Shown here piece after piece: positions 51,890-63,175 of a stretch of 64,000 nt of DNA. The stretch covers positions 11,036,001 to 11,100,000 of the forward strand of contig NC_039506.1 of the NCBI RefSeq assembly GCF_003672135.1, in the 5' to 3' direction. Every line of letters begins with the position of its first letter. The first letter of the stretch is position 1. Position numbers and translations under genes: made by a program. The notes below the pieces were generated by a model. The model saw nothing but the letters and a program-made list of their open reading frames with translations, was not told the origin of the DNA and did no database searches. The stretch comes from Ooceraea biroi. Taxonomy: Eukaryota > Arthropoda > Insecta > Hymenoptera > Formicidae.

Positions 51890-52050
51890 AGAACGAGAGA
51901 ACGCGAAATAAAGTGTGGGAGTGAAAGAGGAGTGTGCGAGAAAGAGAGAAAGAGAGGGAGGGTGAGCGAGAGAGAGAGAGAGTGAGAGAGAAGAGAGAAA
52001 GACGCGCGCAAGGGAGAAGAGAGAGAGAGAGAGAGAGAGTGAGGGACTGA
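51890..52050 (+). promoter_or_regulatory. GA-rich purine tract in the UBA1 leader
   Basis: Runs of GAGAGA and GAAAGA immediately upstream of the UBA1 start. In insects such tracts near promoters can bind GAGA-type factors. Whether this part is transcribed leader or promoter cannot be told from sequence. Confidence 0.4.
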
Positions 52051-52121
52051 GGGCACAATCAGGGGAAACAATCGACGGCACGTAATCCGACGTCTCCGTG
52101 ACACGTCCGTGAAGTCCTCCG

Positions 52122-55100
52122 ATGTCTAGTGCTGAGGTGGCGGAGAGCTCCGTTGATCCCCCAGCCAAGAAGCGACGCGTTGGTGCTGCCAGCACGACGG
52201 GAGGAGCCGACGACGAGCCCACGACAACTATCATCACAGAGATGGACATGGCGAAGAACGGCTCCACGAGCACCGGCAGAGGCGGCTCCGCGAGCGGCGC
52301 CGCCGCCGGCCGGGCGCCCGCCGAGATCGACGAGAGCCTCTACTCACGGCAGCTCTACGTCCTCGGCCACGACGCCATGCGTCGCATGGCGTCCTCGGAC
52401 GTGCTCATCTCCGGCCTGGGTGGTCTTGGTGTCGAGATCGCCAAGAACGTCATCCTTGGCGGCGTCAAGTCCGTCACGCTGCACGACCACGCTCTCTGCA
52501 GACTGGCCGATCTGGGCTCGCAGTTTTATCTCACCGAGGCGGACGTAGGTGAGGATGAATGAATGAGCGAAACTAGCCCTCAGCTAAGGTGAAAGCCGAT
52601 CGAAAACACGTGAAACGCGCCAACGACGAAAAAAGCGCGAATGCATTTTTTATCTCTTGCTGGAGTCGATAAGCACATTCACTGGCAAATAATTCTGACA
52701 TACCAATGATTGGAACAATTCTAGAAGGCCCTTGTGAGATTAAATATTAAATATAAAATATTGAAAAAAAAGAACGGAAAGAGGGGGAAGAAAATATATT
52801 GCAAGGGGAATACATATTCATAAAAGAACATTTAATGTTCACCAAAGGTTCATCCATTTTGATTACATTTTTCTACATTTGCATTTACATTTTTCAGTTT
52901 TATATTGAAAGTGGAATTTTAATGCACAATGAATGGCTGTTAAACAACTATGTTCAATGAATTTAAGACAGAGAATGGGCTTTGTATTTAAATTTTACCA
53001 AGAGAAAGATACAAAAATAGATGAGAAAGTACTAGAAGGAGCATTTTCTTCGGTCAGCTTATGCAATAATTATTATAAATTAAAACATTCTTTTGTCAAA
53101 TAAAATTTATCAGAATAATATCAAAGTCTCCAGTTTCCTTTGATAAATTTGTGCAATCAAAAAGAATAATCTTCAGGACGATAAGATTTAATTGAAATAT
53201 AATAATCTCTATGCAATGAAATTGCAAATTACGATTATATTACATCATTTAATAAACGTAGTTATCGTTATCTTCACTATTCTCATTTAAAATAGAATTT
53301 GAGATAACAACATACCAATTAAATAACCAAAATATAATAGAATTCTTTGTTCCCAAATTGACAAATTCACAAAAATCGATGAAATAAAAATGATTCACAT
53401 AATGACTCACGTATATTAAATTAACACACGTGGCCTGTGGCAAAATATAAGTTTTAAGGAATATGTTATTAATGATTTCATATCAAAATTAAATTCACTC
53501 GACAGGTAAAAACCGTGCGGCCGCGTGCTGCCAGCGGTTGTCAGAGCTAAACAACTACGTGCCTACCCGTCACTACTCTGGTCCGTTGAGCGAGGATTAC
53601 ATTCAGCAGTTCAAGGTCGTGGTATTAACGGAGACACCGCTGGCTGAGCAGTTACGCATCTCAGAAATCACCCGTGCCAACGACATCGCTCTCATAATCG
53701 CCGATACCCGTGGCCTCTTCTCACAGGTGTTCTGCGATTTTGGTGACACCTTTACCGTGGTGGACACGAACGGCGAGCCACCAGTGAGCGCGATGGTCGC
53801 CAGCGTCTCTCGCGACAGCGAGGGTGTTGTCACTTGCTTGGACGATACGCGCCACGGTATGGAGGATGGCGACTACGTCACCTTCTCCGAGATACAGGGC
53901 ATGACCGAGCTTAACGGCTGCGAGCCGATCAAGATCAAGGTGCTGGGACCGTACACGTTCAGCATCGGTGACACCTCCAGGTGAGACTCCTGGCGGTTAG
54001 AGATATGTTTCTTATTATCTAAATATATTGTCTTGTTGTTCAATATGGCAAGATTTTTAATCACGTTTGTTTTTTGCGTTAAACAACTTTATTAATAACT
54101 ATCTGCTATTTCTGAAACAGAAACAGATTAATTAGAATTATGATACGATTAATGATAATATTTTTTTATTACTGTACAAAAAAAAATCAAATATTGTCAG
54201 GTTCTCCGAATACATGCGTGGCGGCATTGTTACCCAAGTGAAGATGCCGAAAACCTTGCGCTTCACACCACTGCAGACGGCTCTGAAGAAGCCCGAGTTT
54301 CTCATCACCGACTTTGGCAAGTTCGATTATCCGGAGCAGCTGCATCTGGCCTTCCTGGCGTTGCACCAGTACCTGACCGAGAAAGGCAAGGTACCACGTT
54401 CATGGAATCAGGCGGACGCTGACGAGTTCATCGCGACTACCGAGCAAGTTAAGGAGACGTATGGTTTTGACACCGAGATCAATGGCGAGCTGCTGCGCAT
54501 ATTTGCCAAAGTGTCCGCCGGAGATCTGAACCCTATGAACGCCACGATTGGCGGTATCGTCGCCCAGGAGGTGATGAAAGCCTGCTCCGGCAAGTTCCAC
54601 CCCATCTATCAATGGTTGTACTTCGATGCCATCGAATGTCTGCCTGCCGATCGCTCAGAGCTCACCGAGGAGGACTGTTGTCCCACGGGATCTCGTTATG
54701 ATTCCCAGGTACAGCATCGGCCACTAATTGATCGCGATCTTTTTTTCCGACTTTTTAAAAATAGTTTTAAATAAACAAATTTTGAATAACAAACTAAAAT
54801 ATTAATTTCAGTAATTGATCATGCTCTCCTTTCAGGTGGCTGTTTTTGGCCGGAAATTCCAGGCCAAGATCGGTAGCTTGAAGTATTTCGTGGTCGGTGC
54901 CGGCGCGATAGGTTGTGAATTGCTGAAGAATTTCGCGATGATCGGCGTGGGCGCGGACAACGGTTGCGTTACGGTGACAGACATGGATCTGATCGAAAAG
55001 TCCAATCTGAATCGACAGTTCCTGTTCAGGCCGTCAGACGTGCAGCGGTCCAAGTCTTCAACGGCAGCCCGGGTCATCAAGGGTATGAACCCTGACATGA

Positions 55101-56894
55101 AGGTGATCGCGCACGAGAATCGGGTGTGCCCGGAAACGGAAAAGATCTACAATGACGACTTCTTCGAGGTGTTGGACGGTGTAGCGAACGCGCTCGATAA
55201 CGTGAACGCACGCATCTACATGGATCGCCGTTGCGTGTACTATCGTAAACCCCTGTTGGAGTCTGGCACTCTCGGCACCAAGGGTAACACCCAGGTGGTG
55301 GTGCCCTTCCTCACCGAGTCGTACAGCTCGTCGCAGGACCCGCCGGAGAAGAGCATCCCAATCTGCACGCTCAAGAACTTCCCCAACGCGATCGAGCACA
55401 CTCTGCAGTGGGCGCGTGACAATTTCGAGGGTCTCTTCCGTCAATCCGCGGAGAACGCCGCGCAATACATCTCCGATCCGCAATTCGTCGAACGAACGCT
55501 CAAACTGCCCGGTGTGCAGCCCTTAGAAGTGCTCGAGTCCGTGAAGACAGCGCTGGTAGAAGAAAGGCCGACCACGTTTGCCGACTGCGCGGCGTGGGCC
55601 CGCTGCCACTGGCAGGAGCAGTACAGCAATCAGATCCGTCAGCTGTTATTCAATTTCCCACCGGACCAGGTGACTTCGAGCGGTCAGCCCTTCTGGTCCG
55701 GCCCGAAACGCTGCCCAGACTCGTTGACCTTTGACGTCAACGACCCCTTGCACATGGACTACATCGTCGCCGCCGCCAATCTCAAGGCCAAGGTTTACGG
55801 CATACCCACGAACTGCGATAGAGAGGAGATCGCCGCGACCCTGGCTACTGTCAGGGTGCCTGAATTCGCGCCAAAATCTGGTGTAAAGATCGCCGAGACA
55901 GACTCACAGGTAATTGATTAACACTGTACGTTTAGAATTATTTCTCAGAAGCTTCAAATTCATACGAGTGTTATTTGAGATAAAACATTTTTTAATTTAC
56001 AATGTAAAAAATTTATATTAATTATGTAGTATTTTTTTAGTTTTTATTATTGTTAATTACTTATTATTGCATTAACGATAATAAAAGTTTGGGAAATTTT
56101 GAAATATTCTGTTAAATTAATAATCAAAATGTGATAGAGAGATCTAAAAGGATTGACGCTATTCACAGGTGCAAGTGTCAAATGGCAGTGGTAATATCGA
56201 TCACGAGCGGCTAGCGCAGCTGCAGGAGGAGTTGCCGAAGGTGGAAGACTTGAACGGCCTGACAATCTATCCGCAAGAATTCGAAAAGGACGACGACACC
56301 AACTTCCACATAGACTTCATCGTTGCGGCATCGAATTTACGCGCCATTAACTACAAGATCTCGCCGGCCGACCGGCACAAGAGCAAACTGATCGCTGGCA
56401 AGATCATCCCTGCAATCGCCACCACTACCTCGGTGGTGGGTGGTCTCGTCTGCCTGGAGTTGTACAAGCTGACGCGCGGTGTGCGCGATCTGTCGCTCTA
56501 CAAGAACGGCTTCGTGAATCTGGCGCTACCGTTCTTCGGCTTCAGCGAGCCGATCGCCGCGCCGAAGCTCAAGTACTACGACATCGAGTGGACGCTGTGG
56601 GACCGCTTCGAGGTGAAGGGCGAGCTGACGCTGAAGGAGTTCCTCGACTACTTCAAGGAAAATCACAATCTCGAGGTGACCATGCTGTCGCAGGGCATCT
56701 GCATGCTCTACTCGTTCTTCATGGCGAAGCTCAAGTGTCAGGAGCGCATGGGACTGCTCATGTCGGAAGTAGTGAAGAAGGTGTCGAAGAAGAAGCTAGA
56801 ACCCCACGTGCGCGCTCTCGTGTTCGAGCTGTGCTGCAACGACGAGGACGGGAACGACGTCGAGGTGCCGTACGTGCGCTATACCTTGCCCTGA
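52122..56894 (+). CDS. Uba1: Ubiquitin-activating enzyme E1
   Basis: ATP-dependent E1 that adenylates ubiquitin, forms a Cys thioester and passes it to E2 enzymes; nuclear and cytosolic. Exons 52122-52548, 53506-53980, 54201-54708, 54836-55909, 56169-56894, all in phase, 1069 residues (human 1058). Seen: inactive adenylation half (IDESLYSRQLYVLGHDAM), active adenylation domain with GAGAIGCELLKNFAMIG (GxGxxG at 491-496), KSNLNRQFLFRP, ANALDNVNARIYMDRRCV, catalytic Cys at about 647 in SIPICTLKNFPNA, and a C-terminal ubiquitin-fold domain ending DVEVPYVRYTLP. The N-terminus carries the basic NLS PAKKRRVG, and methionines 41 and 43 (MDMAKNGS) match the second start that gives cytosolic UBA1b in mammals. 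The leader is GA-rich. The first intron is about 1 kb; no disruption was seen. Confidence 0.97.
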
Positions 56895-57967
56895 CTCGCC
56901 CGCGCGATCCCCGACCGCGCCAGATGATGTTTACTTAACTGAGACACTTAGCCGTACATAGTGATTTCTACAAATTTCTATTTTACGACGATGTAACGCA
57001 CGAAGGAGACGTCACTGCAGCTGATCCTCGTCTATGAACGTCTATGTGAGGCACTCTGTCTGTTTTTTGTTTTTTTTTCCGTTTTTTGCCTGTGCATCCA
57101 AGACGCAGATCTTTACGCGTTTCTACCGCCAGCGCTTAGTAGTAGTGGACTTTAAGCAGCGAGTGCGCGCGATAGCGAGATCGATTCTTCGTTTCGGTTT
57201 AGAATAAGATTCGTGTGCGAGCTTCGTCGCCAGGCTTTTCGGGATCGAGTCGTTGCAAACGTTACACGAGTGTTGGATTGCGATATCAGAAGCGGAAAAT
57301 TCTGCGATTTGTTTCCTGTCCATTGATTGTATCTCCATTGTCTCTTCATTAAAATTATTCTGTGGTAACAAAAATCTTTTCTTTTAAATTGTTGACGATT
57401 TAGGATAATTAAGACATAAATTCGCTACAATCACAAATCAATTATTCGCATTTCTGTATTTTTTAAATTAAATCAAAAGGATCATTCTGATTATTTTGAA
57501 GTGAATCTTGCACAGATCCATTTGGACATACACGAACATAAATTGCGCTGGCTTTAATTAAATATCGCAACGATTGCAACGGCGAAGCTGCAAAGTTTGG
57601 GGACTCAGACTCATCCCCGATGAAATCCGAATTTCTCTCTTCGCTCCGTTGTATCTCACTTGGACCCGTTTGCTCGCGAAACGCTCGAGGGCGTCGCGAT
57701 CGAACGGAGAAGGGAGAAACATAGCGCGCGAAATGAAATTTCCACGAGGAGAAAAACATGTAACGTTTATAAACAGTTCGATTCACGTAGCGAGTCATTA
57801 AAACGGGACGGTGATTCTTTTTTCTAGCTCACGTACTCCGCTCTATTTGTATAGAATCGAATAATATAAATTTAAAAACTAGAGATAAAACGAGTAATCG
57901 ATGATCTTTAGGTCGATATTACTGTTAGACCGTTCTGAACGTAGTTCCATAGAAGTGTGAGTAAAGG

Positions 57968-58107
57968 CAGGAGCACAGACTTTTGCATAAGCGCATAAAC
58001 AGATGCATAAGGAATTTGATTGGTCCATTTCCTTATGCACATGCTTATAGACCAATCAAATTCCTTATGCATCTTTTTATGCGCTTATGCAAAAGTCTGT
58101 ACTCCTG
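57968..58107. mobile_element. Foldback MITE, 140 bp
   Basis: Two arms of about 58 bp are near-perfect reverse complements. The left starts caggagcacagacttttgca; the right ends aaaagtctgtactcctg. A loop of only about 25 bp lies between them. No coding content. Confidence 0.8.
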
Positions 58108-58143
58108 TCTTAATCAGTATCGAGTTTTTAGCGCGAACACGAT

Positions 58144-58435
58144 GGCCCGTATTCAGAACACGCTCACAACGATGAAAACGTCCCCGACGTGGCTCCTCAG
58201 CCAATTAGTTGCTGGTTTTTAAGCCACTTTTAAATGGGTTCTACAATAAGAATATTTAAGGCATAAAATTTAAGTTTTCAGCTGTAAGATATTGACCAAT
58301 CACGGTTGAATGTGAAAAAAAGTCGACTGTGATTGGTCAATTTCTTATGGTTAAAAATTTAAGTTAAAGCTTAAGTTTTATACCTTAAATTCTCTCTCGT
58401 TGTAGGCCTCACTTTAAAGGTTCTGAATATGGCCC
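58144..58435. mobile_element. MITE with GGCCCGTATTCAGAA-type termini, 292 bp
   Basis: The left end GGCCCGTATTCAGAAC and right end GTTCTGAATATGGCCC are inverted. Inner inverted segments (gaccaatcac / gtgattggtc, and ttaaggcataaaatttaag with its complement) extend the foldback. Non-autonomous, no transposase. Confidence 0.7.
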
Positions 58436-59384
58436 GATATGTCTTATCTGTAATCTCCTCTCCTCACTTACCTTTCCTTTTCTTTTCCACAAACGGTTAT
58501 GGCAATCGTGAGGGAACAATTACGCGTTTGTATCTCTAGATATACATATTTTTCTTTTCTGTCTTGTTTTAATGTCCACGGATAATAAGAAACTCGATAT
58601 ACACCATTAAAGGCTTATATAATCGATATAATTACATCGTTCACTTAATTTATCCGCTTCGCAACGTTTTTCTCAAATAGTAATATTAATGATAATAGTA
58701 ATATTAATAATAATAATAATAATAACAATAGATAAACTATTGGCTAAGGCTGGTTGTTGTTACGACGGATATACTGCATTTAAATTTATAAGAAGATGTC
58801 TTCGGAGGAAAGAGGAAAAGCTTCTAAAAAAAAGGAAAAATAAAAACAAGTTGCATACACTTTAGACCAAGGAAGATAGCAAAAAAAAAGGAAAAATATT
58901 TTGTTAATTTTAGGATATATAGTGCGGATATTTATTATATATCATTTCATCGATAGATAACAAATAGATGTGTTTGGATTTCAAGAAGTATGAAATATAA
59001 TAACGAATATAAAATGGGAAGTACGTATTTGTCTTTATTTTCTTATTTTATTCCTTATTTTGTCGCTTAAATGTAAGCAGTAACAGCAAAAGTAATGATT
59101 TACGTCGTAAGTAAATAATTTTGGGAAAAATAATTCGATGTAAGACGCCTAGGGGTAAATATATTAAAATAGATATTTCAATGAATCATTTTTTACATGC
59201 TACTAATATAAAAAAAATTATTTTATGACGCTTATTTTATTATACTTTTATTGAAAATCAGCATAAAAATAACTTTTACATATTTAAAAAAAAAACACTT
59301 TTTACATTGAAAAATTTTAAAATGAAACGAGTTTTTAAAAATTGAAGTATTTTTGTTTTACATAGTGTACACTAGAGAGCCTCT

Positions 59385-59518
59385 AAGAGAGAGAGTGGCG
59401 AACTGGGTCACGTGACCGCATCGCCTCTGATTGGATGGGGTGCTGTAAGCTCCATGATTGACATCTAAGAGGTTAAAAGTATAGTTCCGTCGTGTTTCGT
59501 CGTATCAGTCGGATCTCC
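59385..59518 (+). promoter_or_regulatory. Promoter and 5' non-coding exon of the THAP gene
   Basis: The palindrome GGTCACGTGACC at 59406-59417 and an ATTGG box at 59430-59434 precede a GC-richer stretch that ends at a consensus donor (ctcc|gtaagt, GT at 59519). The matching acceptor tatttgcag at 59601-59609 opens the first coding exon. Core promoter position is inferred. Confidence 0.45.
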
Positions 59519-59661
59519 GTAAGTAATACATTATTACTTTTGAAAATATTTGCCCCTCTTCGATTTGATTTACATGAAATAAAGCTACGAATATACATAT
59601 TATTTGCAGATTTTCCTTGTTCAGTTTCCTTGTTGTTATGAAAATTATAAATGATTACAAA

Positions 59662-60170
59662 ATGCCGAAGTACTGCAGTGCACCGAGATGTGCAAATTCT
59701 AATAAAAACGGATATTGCCTAACAACATTACCCGACGATGAAAGAAGAGAAGCGTGGATTACTGCTAGTGGAATTACGGATTGGAAGCCCACAAAAACCG
59801 CTGCACTGTGCGAAGTGAGTACCGAAACATGTATACAAATGTATTAGAGTACAAATGTGTTGAGCGTCCGCACAATACTTAATACCAATTCTTAAGAATA
59901 CACTTCAGCCAGAATTAATTACACGTTCGTACGGATTGTGTTTTGTGTTGAAGTTTATTCTTAAGTATACGGGTATAGATTTACTATCAGTACTTAACAT
60001 TATCTTCCAAAAAGGAGAATGCAGAAGAGAAGCTCTTAGTAATCTACAAGGAAATGGAAGGACGGTTAAATAATATTAAGGAGGACAATGAAATTTTAAA
60101 AGAAAGAGTTCATCGTTTACAAGATGATTTAGTACATATTAAATCCTTTGGTTTCCATATAATGCACTAA
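59662..60170 (+). CDS. Short THAP-type zinc finger protein with coiled coil
   Basis: Two coding exons, 59662-59814 and 60015-60170, give 102 residues. The first reads MPKYCSAPRCANSNKNGYC up to AALCE: a THAP (C2CH) DNA-binding finger with the first two Cys, the conserved Trp and Pro, and the third Cys. The second exon is a leucine-zipper-like coiled coil (MEGRLNNIKEDNEILKERV). The zinc-ligand His normally two residues after the last Cys (CxxH), and the AVPTF box, are absent at the splice junction. The finger is therefore truncated, or an exon is missing from this model. An upstream in-frame ATG at 59638 would add eight residues; 59662 fits the family start (M-P-x-x-C). AATAAA at 60468-60473 is a likely polyadenylation signal. 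Confidence 0.65.
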
Positions 60171-60901
60171 ATATTTGATAATATTGGTTACTTCTACCTA
60201 TTTTTCAATTGTACATATTTTATAAAATGATTGTTGGCAAATAACTGATATTGTGCTACTACTTCGATTTCAATATCAATTATAATAGTATTTCAATTGT
60301 GTACTAATACTAGTAGTCTTGTATCGGTATCGTATAATCTTGTATCTGTATAATAATCTTGTATAGTTTATTTAATATATGAAAGCGTGTTACTTACGTC
60401 ATTTAATAGAAGTAATAAGTATAAGTTTGTAAGTAGAATATATTATAATAATAATATAATTTTGGAGAATAAAATGAATTGTTTTATTTTATAGTTATAA
60501 GGAAGTTAAAAGAATAGTTGGGAACATTAATCATGAAAAATATTTTCAAAATTTTATTTATAAATTAATAATTCGCAACAGTTTACAAAAACACAACGAA
60601 AATAAATTCGCAACAGTTTTTAATGTACAAAAATATGCACATGATAACATTGATAGACATATCACAAAAATATTAGGATAATCCAGTCATATGAAATAAC
60701 CATCCATAATAACTTAAAACAAATAAAAGATATTACTAGCAATTACAAAACTCAATGAGATCACTTTGTGATTTGTAATAACACATTTGAACAGAAAGCA
60801 TACAGATAATTATATAGATAAAAATAATATCACAGGATAACCATAATATCTATAATAATATTTTTGTTTAAAGTACATATAGAAAACACTTACTCTCTAA
60901 T
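60171..60901. other. Convergent 3' region between the THAP gene and the transposase remnant
   Basis: AT-rich, no coding signal. Contains the putative AATAAA of the plus-strand gene at 60468 and T/A-rich sequence that could serve the minus-strand remnant. Confidence 0.5.
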
Positions 60902-61487
60902 TTAATATTTTAGTGTATAATTTTTTGGTTTGAATCTATGAGCTAATATTGCTGCTCCCATCGTTTTACTTGCAAAACCCGATGACATATTCATCTTTGA
61001 ATCCTCTGTATTACCTAAAGTTATTGCTAGTTGTTTTAAACGCATTGACACAAATCGTGATATTAATTTTCCTTTAACATTGTGACAAGTGCTTAAAGGG
61101 AGATGTTTCAAAGCAGTGTCGAAGTAGGATACAAATTCATTATGCAAAGACTCCCGAAAATAACAATTTAGACTTGGCTTTCCACATTATCCTTTCTGCC
61201 CCTTCAAGAATGTCAAATACTTCATTGCTAACTCTTATTTGAGCTCCAGGAGTATAATCTGTAATAGCTACAAAAGCAGATAAAGATGATGGTGTATATG
61301 CAAAATTAGAATTGTCTTGCAATTTCAGATAACAGTCTTCACATTTTATTGAGTATCTCAACTTGAAAACCACATATCCACACATTCTATAAAATGCTTG
61401 TTTTACATTATCTGACATGGGCTCACAATCACTTAATGTAGGGAAATCGCAGTGTGTTTCTACAATGTCCTTTTCATTTTCACTCAC
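60902..61487 (-). pseudogene. P-element/THAP9-like transposase C-terminal remnant, frameshifted
   Basis: Two overlapping minus-strand frames. 61487-61140 contains RMCGYVVFKLRYSIKCEDC, the Gly-Tyr-Val-Val ... Cys-x-x-Cys block typical of P-element/THAP9-like transposase C-termini, and NEVFDILEGAERIM. 61147-60902 continues in another frame with FVSYFDTALKHLPL and KLISRFVSMRLKQLA, ending KPKNYTLKY. A single-base frame change near 61145 separates them. The upstream reading opens after a TAA with no good ATG, so the N-terminal and catalytic parts are missing. A spliced or domesticated gene is possible but less likely. Confidence 0.55.
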
Positions 61488-61814
61488 TTTTATGAGTACA
61501 GTTAAGGGGAAGCTGGAGTTGCTAGTGAGATATTATTTTTCACTATAGCGATGGTAATTGCAGTTTCGAAAATTCTCTTTATTGCTTGTGCAAAATAAAA
61601 AATCCTTTTCCACAAATGAAGTATAGATAGAAAGAAAGTCCGCTCTACAGGACTGTATATTCAAAATGGAAAAAAGTTAGAAAAGACAAGTCTTCGCATC
61701 GACACACCCCGTTGGGTATATAAACGATGCGCGAGTCCAGTGATGTTATAAACAAAACGTCTTCGTCGAGAGAAGACGGAACTCTCCCTGCTTATTTCTT
61801 CTTTTCGAGGCTGC

Positions 61815-62224
61815 GTAAAGGTTGTTCTACATTAGTCGCAAGCGATTGACCACATGCACATTAATCGCAAGTCGCACGAGTCTTATCCCAGCAAACACAA
61901 AGTAACAGGTAATATACATGTTAGTTATAATTTCCCACTCAATATAAATACAACATAACATACGTGTTATGTAACAATTACATTGTTGAGTGGGAAATTA
62001 TAACTAACATGTATATTACCTGTTACTTTGTGTTTGCTGGAATTATATCATATAGTTGCCATGATAACAAAGTTCGACGCTCAGGTTATTGCAAATCGCA
62101 GAGACGCAAATGTCAAATTTGACCAAACTTTGCGACTGCTGCTTGCGAGCAGTTTACGATCGGAAGTAGTGCAGCTTACGTTCATGCGATTGCTTGCTTG
62201 CGTCTAATGTAGAACGACCTTTAC
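61815..62224. mobile_element. Outer MITE carrying a nested insertion
   Basis: The ends gtaaaggttgttctacatta and the inverted taatgtagaacgacctttac (one mismatch) bound the segment. Its interior is interrupted by a second foldback element (61888-62040). Apparent uninserted length is about 255 bp. Confidence 0.65.
61888..62040. mobile_element. Inner foldback MITE, 153 bp
   Basis: The two arms, each about 55 bp and essentially perfect reverse complements, start ccagcaaacacaaagtaaca and end tgttactttgtgtttgctgg. A loop of about 40 bp lies between. The perfect match implies recent insertion relative to the outer element. Confidence 0.8.
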
Positions 62225-63175
62225 TCGCAAACAATGAGGCTGTCATCACTGTATGCGACTAACTCGCATTATCTGCAGTAATATATATTATTTTTCAGGG
62301 CCAAAAATCGGTCCTTTTCAGGGCCACCAAAGATTTAATAACGTCGAAACAGTCTCAAACATATTTCTTGAATAACTTTCCATATATCATATATTAAATA
62401 TATATGTATATATATATATATATCTTATATATATTAAATAGATATATTGAAAAATATTCTTAATAAATTTTATATTATTATTATTTATTATTTAGCTTTA
62501 ACAATATATAGTATATATACATAAAAATATATTAGTATGTATACATACTATGTTTACGCTGGCAATGCTTATGTTATTAGCACGTTCTTATCATTTTGAT
62601 CGATAAGTTCTTAATGTTATTAAAATACAAACAATAACTTAGTTTTTAATTTTTGCAAAAATATGAACTCGTCAGATTAAAAATGGCATTTTTTAAAACC
62701 AATGGTTAATTTTTGTTCATAACTGCAAATGATTCTTTGATAGTCAATACATTATTTATTAAACTAGATTTCGAAAACACCTTAATTTTATATTTTAGGT
62801 TTTGAATTTGTAAGAATTCGCCTGTGTGCGCCGCGCCGCCTCCGTCCACATCACAGTCGTGCCATCTGCCGTTACCGACCGTTACTCATAACCGAAGGAA
62901 GACATTTATGCCGTTGCTTGTACACGCGTGATTGATTTCTCCGTGCACATGAATGTATATTTGATCAAAATAGACCTTAATCAGTGCAGACAACCTTTTC
63001 GTTTGTTCGTTCCCATCAAACGCGCGTCACCTTTGACAGCGATGCGACATAACCTTTGTACGAACCGTTCGTTTAACAATATGGTGGTTTCGATAGATAT
63101 ATAAGTACGAGCGGAGACCGTTTTTTAGAGGTTATCTCGCAACGCTTGTCACGAGTGTCACCCGCAATAATAGCG

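Larger units (their letters stand above)
49624..52121. other. Kinesin 3' flank, MITE and UBA1 5' region
   Basis: Intergenic between kinesin and UBA1. 49.6-51.0 kb is AT-rich with no coding signal. A weak tRNA-like/SINE-like segment (minus strand, gcgagttcgatgctcg B-box-like) lies at about 50960-51050. A TTA-flanked MITE follows (51064-51261). The UBA1 leader runs from about 51.3 kb, GC-rich and then purine-rich. The long minus-strand ORF 51262-52104 is a Ser/Leu shadow of the GA tract. Confidence 0.5.
56895..59600. other. UBA1 3' UTR/intergenic with foldback repeats
   Basis: No coding gene recognised. The first several hundred bases are probably UBA1 3' UTR. Two foldback elements lie at 57968-58107 and 58144-58435. 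The rest is AT-rich, with short ATA/AAT repeats near 58680-58730. ORFs such as 57463-57798 (minus) have no family motif. Confidence 0.5.
61488..63175. other. Intergenic region with nested MITEs and TMEM165 upstream DNA
   Basis: 61.5-61.8 kb has no recognisable gene. A nested pair of inverted-repeat elements fills 61815-62224. From 62.25 to 62.8 kb the DNA is very AT-rich with (TA)n near 62402-62421. From 62.82 kb it is GC-richer and leads into the TMEM165-like first exon. Confidence 0.5.

Noticed and set aside
51262..52104. 280-residue minus-strand ORF rich in Ser and Leu
   Set aside because: It is the complement of the GA-rich UBA1 leader; it is low complexity and has no recognisable domain.
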